A stretch of DNA of 23,420 bases from Acidobacteria bacterium AH-259-G07 (GTDB lineage Bacteria > Acidobacteriota > UBA6911 > RPQK01 > JADFOI01), in assembly GCA_027717925.1 (NCBI GenBank), contig JALLON010000011.1:1-23420 (forward strand). The letters are read 5' to 3'. Below the pieces are notes generated by a model. The model was not told where the DNA came from. It searched no databases and saw only the letters and a list, made by a program, of their open reading frames with translations. This document shows positions 14,435 through 22,191 of this stretch, in pieces (the stretch's first letter is position 1; each line of letters opens with the position of its first letter). The position numbers were made by a program, and so were the translations under genes.

Positions 14435-14698
14435 ATGGCGATAACCTTTGTGCGGGCAGTTTCGAGAATCTTATTTTGGACCTATTATCGGGGAACTTGG
14501 CAATACGACATTATGTGTGGCTTAATTCTCCTCTTCATTTTTCTCACTCCGAGAGCAGTTTTTGATGGGTCTGCCTTTTTACGGAAACAGGAGCGGCCAA
14601 AAATTGAGGACAAGGACCAGGAGCTGAAGAAAGTCCGTGCTTCAAACACTTCTGGTAGACGGATGGAATTGGCTGACTTCAAGGCACTTAGCCCCTAG
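14435..14698 (+). CDS. Small single-pass membrane protein, unknown function
   Basis: An 87-aa protein starting 2 nt after the ATPase stop. A hydrophobic segment (about 29-40, CGLILLFIFLTP) follows a TYYRGTWQYDIM region, and the rest is charged (KIEDKDQELKKVRA). I know of no function; similar short proteins with a WQYD-then-membrane-then-TP pattern beside Lol-like transporters seem familiar from Acidobacteriota, but this is from memory. Tight packing between the ATPase and the LolA-like gene suggests an accessory role in that transporter. Confidence 0.7.
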   Translation: MAITFVRAVSRILFWTYYRGTWQYDIMCGLILLFIFLTPRAVFDGSAFLRKQERPKIEDKDQELKKVRASNTSGRRMELADFKALSP

Positions 14699-14737
14699 TC
14701 CACATCATTTCACTAAATTACAGTCTTTGACGGGTAA

Positions 14738-15434
14738 ATGGAGATTCTCTTGGTGAAGCCTTCGCATAAGTTTGGTTTTCTCATTTTGTCTCTGCTCTTT
14801 ACTCGAGTTGGGGTTTCTCTTGAAGGAGCCGTCCCCAAGTCCCTCACTCTGGAGCAAGTTTTGGCCAAAATGGATCAGAGAGGTGCTACGCTGCGATCGA
14901 TGCATTCTTCGATTTCTCAGAGAAGATGGACGGATATTCTGGAGGAATTCGATCAGGGTGAGAGCGGCCGTTTCTACTTTTTGAAGGAAAAGGGTAAGGT
15001 CTACCTGCGCAAAGATGTTCCAAAGCCACAAGAAAACACGTTGATCATCCGGGACGGAAAAATTCTTTATTACCAACCTAATATCAAGCAGTTACAGCGA
15101 TATGATTTGGGCCAGAGACGCAACAGAGCCGAGTTCCTCTTACTTGGATTCGGTTCCAAGAAGGAAGCTCTCAAGGAGACTTACGATATCCGTCTCATAA
15201 AGGAGGAAGCCATTCGGGGACGAGAAACCTATCAGTTGGAGCTGACGCCAAAATCAGACAAGCTATCTGCTTATTTTTCTAAAATCGTGCTGTGGATTGA
15301 TGCCACCTTGTGGGTTCCCATCCAGCAAAAGCTAGTGGAACCCACTGAAGATTATCTGCTCATTCGTTTCGATAATATTGACCTGAACCCCAAGATTCCC
15401 AAGTCGCAGTTTGATTTGAAGCTGCCCAAGGGCG

Positions 15435-15454
<20 letters not shown>
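14738..15454 (+). CDS. LolA-like periplasmic carrier protein
   Basis: A 238-aa exported protein. A signal-type hydrophobic stretch lies at about 11-30 (KFGFLILSLLFTRVGVSLEG). Features typical of LolA-like proteins follow: LEQVLAKMDQRGATLRSMHSSI at the N-terminal helix (abridged family pattern), GRFYFLKEKGKVYLR, a LIIRDGKILYYQPN strand, ETYQLELTPK and the strand pair KIVLWIDATLWVPIQQKL. Overall it fits the half-barrel that carries lipoproteins or lipids across the periplasm. Last gene of the plus-strand operon. Its 3' end overlaps the opposite-strand phosphatidyltransferase gene by 20 bp. The start has only a weak ribosome binding site. Confidence 0.8.
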
Positions 15455-16205
<751 letters not shown>

Positions 16206-16217
16206 TTTTCCGAGTCT

Positions 16218-17630
16218 TTAGAAAAGTTCGAGTTTGATGGTTAGAAACTTTCTGGGGTTCTGGCGGAAATCGTAGAGTAACTTAAGAACTTCCGAAGAAG
16301 CCTGATTCAAATTCTGGTAGAGTTGCTCATCCTTGGCCAATCGGCCTAAGGTACCCTTACCTTGCTCGATATCGCCGATAAAAGCTGCAAAGCGGTCCAG
16401 GGACTGGCGTAACTCTTTGTAAAGTTGATCATCGGTGGACAACTTACCCAATGTCCCCTGACCCTCGTCCATGCGCCCAGTGATACGCTCAATATTCCCC
16501 ACCAGTCGTTCGCTTTTTTCATAGATGGAAGGATCGTTGACAATTTTTCCTAGGGTCCCCTCTCCCTGCTCAATTCGCGCCAGGACCTTCTGTAATCGAT
16601 CGGTCGCGTCGTCAATTCTATCATATACTTCCTGCTCCTGAACCAGACGAGCGATAGTCCCCTCACCTTGTCTGACATCGTGGATTAGCTCGGTGGCCTG
16701 CTCAACTGTCTGGCTGGCTTGGATCACGGCTTGATTGAGATTGTCATAGAAGGCAACGTCGGTAATAAACTTACCTACAGTGCCCTCCCCTTCGGAAAGT
16801 TCTGACAGGATACTGTTCAGCTTGTTGGAGAGAACCTCTAAGTTGGCGAGAACGTCATCAGCACCCGTGATCAGCTCCCGGAATCCGGGCTGGCTGGTGC
16901 CCGTCACCACGACCACTTCCCGCGTTCCTGTCCCCAGCCCCAGCCACTCATCCACTGGACCTTTTACCACGGGTGGAGCGGAGGGACTTCTTCCCAAGGA
17001 AATCTCAATGTACTTATCCCCCAGTAACCCAATGGAGCCCAATGAGATATTGCTGTCCTCTCGGATGCGGTCGCGGTACTCTGACCTAATCTGCATCAGT
17101 ACCACGATGTTCTGCAGGTTTCCCCGTGCGCTCTCGATATCTTCTTGAACCTCCTCAAGCCTGTTCTGCCGGGCATTTAGTAGATCCTGAAGGTTATCCA
17201 CCTCTCGTTTTAGTGTTCTGACCTGACGAGACCCTTCTCCGTATTGTTGCACCGCTTGATCGTATCGAGCTTCGACACGCCGGAGGTCCTCCCCAGTTTT
17301 GGCAATTTGCTGCTGGAGCTGCTCCGATTGCTCAGTGAACTCCTCAATCTGCTGAATAAATTGCTGGTTAGACTGCGTGTCGGGAAGCTGGAGGCCAGGA
17401 TCTATGTGGACGTCGATAACGTTCCCCACCTCAACACCGGCCAGAAGCACAATGTCTCCACGTTTCAATCCGGAAACATTATTCAGGTAAGTTCTTGCAT
17501 AAAAGGTTTCTTCAAACAAGCCGACCCGTGTCCCAATGGTAAAAATGGCCATGCCAAGAATGACACAGGTGACCAGGACGAAGATTCCCACTTTAAGTTC
17601 TGAAAAACTGGGTCTACCCCTTGCGTCCAT
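16218..17630 (-). CDS. MlaD-like MCE-domain protein with coiled coil and GEGT repeats
   Basis: A 470-aa substrate-binding component of an Mla-type lipid transporter. One N-terminal transmembrane helix (about 11-33) anchors it. The MCE domain is in two pieces: NVSGLKRGDIVLLAGVEVGN (about 49-68) and, after a glutamine-rich coiled coil (about 84-175), SLGSIGLLGDKYIEISLG. The C-terminal half has five units beginning GEGT, GEGT, GEGT, GQGT and GKGT at residues 281, 322, 356, 390 and 424; the last spacings are 34 residues, and each carries a D/Q-rich turn and a helix. It ends NPRKFLTIKLELF, a usual MlaD-type terminus. The ATG has GAGGA 6 nt upstream. It is third in the mlaE-mlaF-mlaD-phosphatidyltransferase operon. 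Confidence 0.9.
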   Translation of the reverse strand: MDARGRPSFSELKVGIFVLVTCVILGMAIFTIGTRVGLFEETFYARTYLNNVSGLKRGDIVLLAGVEVGNVIDVHIDPGLQLPDTQSNQQFIQQIEEFTEQSEQLQQQIAKTGEDLRRVEARYDQAVQQYGEGSRQVRTLKREVDNLQDLLNARQNRLEEVQEDIESARGNLQNIVVLMQIRSEYRDRIREDSNISLGSIGLLGDKYIEISLGRSPSAPPVVKGPVDEWLGLGTGTREVVVVTGTSQPGFRELITGADDVLANLEVLSNKLNSILSELSEGEGTVGKFITDVAFYDNLNQAVIQASQTVEQATELIHDVRQGEGTIARLVQEQEVYDRIDDATDRLQKVLARIEQGEGTLGKIVNDPSIYEKSERLVGNIERITGRMDEGQGTLGKLSTDDQLYKELRQSLDRFAAFIGDIEQGKGTLGRLAKDEQLYQNLNQASSEVLKLLYDFRQNPRKFLTIKLELF

Positions 17631-17671
17631 GGTTGTTCCTCACTTTTTTGATGTTTTTGGGGCTGAGGCTC

Positions 17672-17771
17672 GTAGGGGCGAGCCGCTGGCTCGCCCGAAC
17701 TGTTCTCGCCGCATCGTTTGGTGCGGGTGAGCCACCGGCTCACCCCTACGGAGCCGCCGGCTCGCCCCTAC
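17672..17771. repeat. REP-like palindrome cluster between mlaF and mlaD
   Basis: A 100-bp block bounded by 13-bp perfect inverted repeats (GTAGGGGCGAGCC at 17672 and GGCTCGCCCCTAC ending at 17771). It contains three smaller hairpins: GGGCGAGCC-GCT-GGCTCGCCC (17676-17696), GGGTGAGCC-ACC-GGCTCACCC (17725-17745) and GAGCC-GCC-GGCTC (17751-17763). It fills most of the 190-bp gap in an otherwise tightly packed operon. It looks like a dispersed GC-rich palindromic repeat that could modulate the mlaD-like mRNA. Confidence 0.85.
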
Positions 17772-17820
17772 CAGGATTCCTGGCAGCCTGCAGAATTTTT
17801 CAAGCTCAGTCCATAATCAT

Positions 17821-18618
17821 TTACGTCAAAAACTCCTGGATATATTCATCGTCGACCTCTTTCAATGCTTCGTCGCTTCCCTCAAAAAGGACGATCCCAT
17901 CCTTCAGCATCACGAAGCGGGTGTTGATAAGGCAAAGGTTCCCTCCCTCGCTTTTGAACGCCAGGTGTCCGTCCGGTTGAACTTCTGCGAACTCACTGGC
18001 TAGAGTCATAGCTGATTCAAGGTTATGGGTGACAAAGATTGAAGAAACCCCCTCCAGGTCGCGCAGCCTGATGACCAACTCGCAAATTGTGTGACCCGTA
18101 ATGGGGTCTAAACCAGCTGTCGGCGAGTCATAGAGCAAGATTCGGGGATTTCCCACAAGAGCGCGCGCAATTCCAACTCGACGTCTCATCCCACCGGAAA
18201 GCTCTGAAGTAAACTTGTCAATTACATCCTCCAGGCCCACGAAGCCGAGTAACTTTCTGACCACCTTTTCAATTTGTTCCTCTCTGTAAGTTCGATCCTC
18301 CCGCATTTGGTAAGCGACGTTCTCGCCCACGGTGAGCGAATCAAAAAGCGCCCCCTCCTGGAAAACCATGCCGATTTTCCTGCGGATAGGCATCAGTTCC
18401 GCTTCATCAAGATCGGTGATGTCCTGATCCTCGACAAAGACCCGGCCCGAGTCAGGTTTGACCAATCCCAGCACCATTTTCAGAATAGTGGTCTTTCCTG
18501 ATCCGCTTCCCCCCAGGATGACCTTCGTTTCAGCGGGCTGAACCTCCATGCTGAAGTCGCGCAGCACTACCTGTTCATGGAAAGATTTGAACACATGTTC
18601 AAAGCGAATAGCACTCAA
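17821..18618 (-). CDS. mlaF: MlaF-like ABC transporter ATPase with Walker B Glu-to-Ser
   Basis: A 265-aa ATPase of an Mla-type phospholipid transporter. Walker A is GGSGSGKTT (about 36-44), Q-loop FQEGALFDSLTV, signature LSGGMRRRVGIARALV, and H-loop THNLESA. The Walker B region reads ILLYDSPTAGLDP: Asp164 is kept, but the catalytic glutamate position is Ser165. The start is TTG, overlapping the mlaE stop (TTGA), with GGAG about 9 nt upstream, implying translational coupling. Downstream comes a repeat-filled gap and the MlaD-like gene. It should energise MlaE; altered hydrolysis would be expected if the Ser is not compensated. Confidence 0.93.
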   Translation of the reverse strand: MSAIRFEHVFKSFHEQVVLRDFSMEVQPAETKVILGGSGSGKTTILKMVLGLVKPDSGRVFVEDQDITDLDEAELMPIRRKIGMVFQEGALFDSLTVGENVAYQMREDRTYREEQIEKVVRKLLGFVGLEDVIDKFTSELSGGMRRRVGIARALVGNPRILLYDSPTAGLDPITGHTICELVIRLRDLEGVSSIFVTHNLESAMTLASEFAEVQPDGHLAFKSEGGNLCLINTRFVMLKDGIVLFEGSDEALKEVDDEYIQEFLT

Positions 18619-19373
18619 TATCTCAACTCCAGAATGATCTTGCTCACAAAAAAGTCCGCGATGATCACCAGAATGGAAGCAGTGACGACAGCTTGCGTAG
18701 TGGATCGACCGACACCACGTGTCCCTCCCGTCGTGCGAAGGCCAAAATAGCAGCCAATCATACCGATGATGAATCCGAAAACCACCGGCTTGATTAACCC
18801 TTCCAGCGCATCATTGTAAGTGAGCGAACGCAGGGCTGTGTTCCAATACAAAGACGTGTTCAATTTGAGAGTATACAACGAAACAATCCAACCTCCGACC
18901 AACCCAAAAAGGTCAGCTGCTACGGTGAGGAGGGGAAGCATCGTAGTCGTGGCAATCATTCGGGGGGTGACCAGTTTTTTGGTCGGATCTGTCCCCAGGG
19001 CTCGCATGGCGTCGATTTGCTCCGTAACAACCATCGAGCCCAACTGCGAGGCGATCCCCGAGCCGACTCGCCCGGCAGTCATCAACGCCGTCAAAACCGG
19101 TGCTAACTCGCGCACCAGGGAGAGAGACACGAGTTGCCCGGTCAAGTGCACCGCTCCGAAAGCCTTTAGCGACTTCGCGGATTGAAGGGCCAGCACGCCG
19201 CCGGTGAAAAAACCGGTCAGGATGATGATAGGAACCGATCCAGTGCCGATAATGTCCATTTGCCGAAGGGTATCTTGCACGTAGCGGGGCTTGTGGAAAA
19301 GGTTGCTGAGTGCACGGGTGCAAAGCAGAGTGAATTCCTGAACCTCGTAGACGGCGTGATATAAGAAAGTCAT
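18615..19373 (-). CDS. mlaE: MlaE-like phospholipid ABC transporter permease
   Basis: A 252-aa permease of the MlaE/YrbE family. Characteristic segments are GFFTGGVLALQSAKSLKAFGA, LVRELAPVLTALMTAGRVGS, GIASQLGSMVVTEQIDAMRA and LGTDPTKKLVTPRMIA, followed by C-terminal helices including GFIIGMIGCYFGL and the conserved GTRGVGRSTTQAVV. It works with the MlaF and MlaD-like products to move phospholipids between the inner membrane and the periplasmic MCE assembly. First gene of the operon. The ATG start has no obvious ribosome binding site. MlaB and MlaC homologues are not in the window. Confidence 0.95.
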   Translation of the reverse strand: MTFLYHAVYEVQEFTLLCTRALSNLFHKPRYVQDTLRQMDIIGTGSVPIIILTGFFTGGVLALQSAKSLKAFGAVHLTGQLVSLSLVRELAPVLTALMTAGRVGSGIASQLGSMVVTEQIDAMRALGTDPTKKLVTPRMIATTTMLPLLTVAADLFGLVGGWIVSLYTLKLNTSLYWNTALRSLTYNDALEGLIKPVVFGFIIGMIGCYFGLRTTGGTRGVGRSTTQAVVTASILVIIADFFVSKIILELRY

Positions 19374-19415
19374 GTGCTTTGGTATTGTAGTCTGCCCTCG
19401 TGCTTTTGTGAATTC

Positions 19416-19499
19416 GGGGAAAAGATGGGGCCGGGTCTTTAAAATTTAAATTTTGAGATCAAAATTTAAATTTTAAAGACCCGGCCCCATCTTTTCCCC
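19416..19499. repeat. 84-bp perfect hairpin (39-bp arms, 6-bp loop)
   Basis: The left arm is 19416-19454, the loop GAGATC is 19455-19460, and the right arm is 19461-19499; I found every one of the 39 pairs matched. The outer half is GC-rich (containing GATGGGGCCGGGTC), the inner half AT-rich (AAAATTTAAATTTT). It lies between divergently transcribed mlaE and aroC, so it does not follow any gene and is not an ordinary terminator. It probably represents a MITE or REP-type mobile palindrome; a regulatory role for both promoters is possible. Confidence 0.95.
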
Positions 19500-19552
19500 A
19501 AAGCACCGTGTTAAACTAAACTTGATAACTCGCACGAAATGGAACAGATTGT

Positions 19553-20722
19553 ATGCTTCGATTTCTGACTTCCGGTGAGTCACACGGCAAAGGACTCCTA
19601 TCCACGATTGAAGCCTTTCCAGCCAAAGTACCTGTAGATGTGTCTTTTATCAACGCTGAGCTAAAACGTCGAATGTCAGGCTATGGGCGGGGAGCACGGA
19701 TGAAAATAGAAAGCGATCAGATCGATATCTTCGCCGGCGTAAGGCATGGCTATACGCTGGGTTCGCCCATCGGGTTTATTATCCACAACCGGGATTGGGT
19801 CAATTGGTCTGATATCATGTCTTCGGAGCCCAATCCTGAGGCGGCCGAAAAGCGCCGGGTCACGCGGCCTCGACCAGGACACGCTGATCTGGTCGGAGGA
19901 CTGAAATACCAATTCGACGACATGCGTAATGTCTTGGAGCGGTCGAGTGCTCGGGAAACCACTTCTCGAGTGGCGATCGGTGCCTTCTGCAAGCTTTTGC
20001 TGCGAGAGTTGGGCATCCAGGTTTACAGTCACATTGTTTCCATTAAAGACGTTCGGATCTCTGCGGAACAGCTTGAGAAGGTTTCATTTGACCTGGTTCC
20101 GCAAATCGAATCGTCGGATATGCGTTGCTCCGATGTGTCGCTTGATGAAGCCATGAAGAAGGCTGTTGATCAGGCCATTGAAAAGGGAGAGACCATTGGA
20201 GGTACCTTTGAGGTGCGGGCTGTGGGTGTTCCTGCCGGTTTGGGAAGCTACGTCCACTGGGATCGAAAGCTGGATGGCCGACTCGCTCAGGCCGTCATGT
20301 CCATCAATGCCATTAAGGCGGTGGAAGTGGGACGTGGACTCGAATTGGATCCCTATGGAAGCGAGTTTCACGATGAAATTTTTTATAATACAGAGACTCG
20401 AGAATTTTATCGAAAGACCAATCGGGCCGGTGGGATCGAAGGAGGCACATCAAACGGTCAGGAAATCGTGGTACGCGGGGTTGTCAAGCCGATTCCCACC
20501 CTGCGCCGCCCCTTGATGTCGGTCGATGTAGCAACTAAAGAGCCGTTCAAGGCCCAATACGAGCGTTCTGACACCTGTATCGTCCCAGCCGCAGGCGTCA
20601 TTGGGGAGGCGATGGTCGCCATTGTCCTGGCTCAGGCTGTACAGGAGAAGTTCGGTGGAGACACATTGCAGGAAATCCAATCCAACCTACAGAGCTACTG
20701 CCGCGCCCTTAAGGAAATGTAG
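19553..20722 (+). CDS. aroC: Chorismate synthase
   Basis: A 389-aa enzyme converting 5-enolpyruvylshikimate-3-phosphate to chorismate with reduced FMN, the last shared step to aromatic amino acids. Signatures: TSGESHGKGL near the N-terminus, RMSGYGRGARMKIESD, RPRPGHADLVGGLKY, DDMRNVLERSSARETTSRVA, and GGIEGGTSNGQEIVVRGVVK near 300. Length and motifs are complete and normal. The ATG has only a weak ribosome binding site. The def gene starts immediately after its stop codon. Divergent from mlaE across the hairpin-bearing intergenic region. Confidence 0.97.
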   Translation: MLRFLTSGESHGKGLLSTIEAFPAKVPVDVSFINAELKRRMSGYGRGARMKIESDQIDIFAGVRHGYTLGSPIGFIIHNRDWVNWSDIMSSEPNPEAAEKRRVTRPRPGHADLVGGLKYQFDDMRNVLERSSARETTSRVAIGAFCKLLLRELGIQVYSHIVSIKDVRISAEQLEKVSFDLVPQIESSDMRCSDVSLDEAMKKAVDQAIEKGETIGGTFEVRAVGVPAGLGSYVHWDRKLDGRLAQAVMSINAIKAVEVGRGLELDPYGSEFHDEIFYNTETREFYRKTNRAGGIEGGTSNGQEIVVRGVVKPIPTLRRPLMSVDVATKEPFKAQYERSDTCIVPAAGVIGEAMVAIVLAQAVQEKFGGDTLQEIQSNLQSYCRALKEM

Positions 20723-21232
20723 ATGATCAGACCGATTCTAACGTACGGTGCTTCTGAGCTTGAAACCAAGAGTAGCCCCATCACTCAGTTCGACGGCCAG
20801 CTCAAGACTCTAGCCCAGGATATGCTGGAAACCATGTATGCCGCTCCCGGTATTGGTCTGGCCGCGCCGCAGGTCGGTGTCAATCTTCGTTTGATTGTGA
20901 TCGACATCTCAGGAGGGGAAAGGAAAGGTCATCAGATTATCTTCGCCAACCCAGAGATCACCGAACAAGAAGGGACCCAGAAAAGTGAGGAAGGTTGTCT
21001 GAGTGTTCCGAGGTTCATGGCCGTCCTCGAGCGACCCGGTCGAGTCCATGTCGTGGGCCAAGACCTTGAAGGTCATCCCCAAGAGATAGACGCAGAAGGG
21101 CTTTTGGCGCGCGCCTTTTGCCATGAAATTGATCACTTGGACGGGCTTCTGTACCTAAACCGCGTATCGGCTTTGAAACGAGATCTGATCAAAATAAAAA
21201 TTCGAAAGCTCGTTCGTGCTGGAGAATGGTAA
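20723..21232 (+). CDS. def: Peptide deformylase
   Basis: A 169-aa metalloenzyme that removes the N-formyl group from new proteins. The three motifs are present: GIGLAAPQ (43-50), EGCLS (90-94, metal ligand Cys92) and HEIDH (134-138, ligands His134 and His138, catalytic Glu135). The residue before the Glu is His where many family members have Gln. ATG follows the aroC stop directly, with AAGGAA 6 nt upstream. Its stop overlaps the fmt start, so deformylase and formyltransferase are made together. Confidence 0.97.
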   Translation: MIRPILTYGASELETKSSPITQFDGQLKTLAQDMLETMYAAPGIGLAAPQVGVNLRLIVIDISGGERKGHQIIFANPEITEQEGTQKSEEGCLSVPRFMAVLERPGRVHVVGQDLEGHPQEIDAEGLLARAFCHEIDHLDGLLYLNRVSALKRDLIKIKIRKLVRAGEW

Positions 21233-22191
21233 TGCGGGTGGTGTTCATGGGAACACCAGAATTTGCCGTGCCTTCCCTCAAGGCACTTCTAGACCCCACT
21301 CATCATGATTGTGAGTTGCTCGGAGTCATTACTCAACCGGATCGGCCGGCTGGGCGAGGACACAAACTCACTCCACCTCCCGTGAGGCTGGTGGCTGAGG
21401 AGTCAAACGTGCCTTTTTTCCAACCACACCGCCTGAGGGATGACCCTGAGGCTCTGCGGTTTCTGAAAGAAAAAAAACCTCAACTGGTGGTAGTGGTCGC
21501 CTTTGGGCAAATCCTGCCTCCCGATTTCTTCAACTATCCGTCTCTGGGAAGCATTAATGTTCATGCCTCGCTCCTTCCCAGGTATCGTGGTGCGGCGCCC
21601 ATCGCCCATGCACTTATGAACGGAGAAAAAGAAACGGGAGTCACCATTATGAAAATCGACGAGGGAATGGATACAGGAGATATCCTGTCTCAGGCTGCAG
21701 TATCTGTTGGAGAAAATACGACTGGCGAAGAATTGGAGGATATTTTGGCTCTTAAGGGAGCAGAATTGCTGATCGAAACCATTCCTGGTTATGCCGAGGG
21801 GGAAATTCAGGCCAGGCCTCAGAACCATGAACAGGCCAGCTATGCGCCTCGAATCAAAAAGGAAGACGCTCGAATCGACTGGAATCGGCCCGCGCCACAG
21901 ATCCACAACAGGATTCGGGCCTTTAATCCATGGCCAACGGCCGTCGCCGATTTTCGAGGAGAACGGGTGAAAATCTGGCGAAGCCAAAAGCTGAAAGAAA
22001 ATGGCGAGGATCTGAGACCTTCAGGACGAGTGGGGACAATCGCGGCAGTGGGTAAAGACAAGATTGTTGTCGAGTGTGGGCGCAAGACATTTCTATCCCT
22101 GAAGGAGCTCCAGCTTCCCAATCGCACGCGCGTCTCAGCCCGTGATTTTGTCAATGGAACAAGCCTGCGGCCGGGAGAGCTGCTGACTTGA
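21232..22191 (+). CDS. fmt: Methionyl-tRNA formyltransferase
   Basis: A 319-aa enzyme that formylates initiator Met-tRNA using 10-formyltetrahydrofolate. N-terminal MRVVFMGTPEFAVPSL, then LGVITQPDRPAGRG, HASLLPRYRGAAPIAHALMNGE and TGVTIMKIDEGMDTGDIL identify the catalytic domain; the C-terminal domain starts near 205. I chose the ATG at 21232, which overlaps the def stop (TAATG) and has GGAG 7 nt upstream, over the ATG at 21226 which would add two residues. The stop overlaps the TTG start of rsmB. Confidence 0.96.
   Translation: MRVVFMGTPEFAVPSLKALLDPTHHDCELLGVITQPDRPAGRGHKLTPPPVRLVAEESNVPFFQPHRLRDDPEALRFLKEKKPQLVVVVAFGQILPPDFFNYPSLGSINVHASLLPRYRGAAPIAHALMNGEKETGVTIMKIDEGMDTGDILSQAAVSVGENTTGEELEDILALKGAELLIETIPGYAEGEIQARPQNHEQASYAPRIKKEDARIDWNRPAPQIHNRIRAFNPWPTAVADFRGERVKIWRSQKLKENGEDLRPSGRVGTIAAVGKDKIVVECGRKTFLSLKELQLPNRTRVSARDFVNGTSLRPGELLT

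Noticed and set aside
19416..19499. Reading the long hairpin as a Rho-independent terminator.
   Set aside because: Both flanking genes start away from it, no gene ends there, and the stem is far longer than a terminator.
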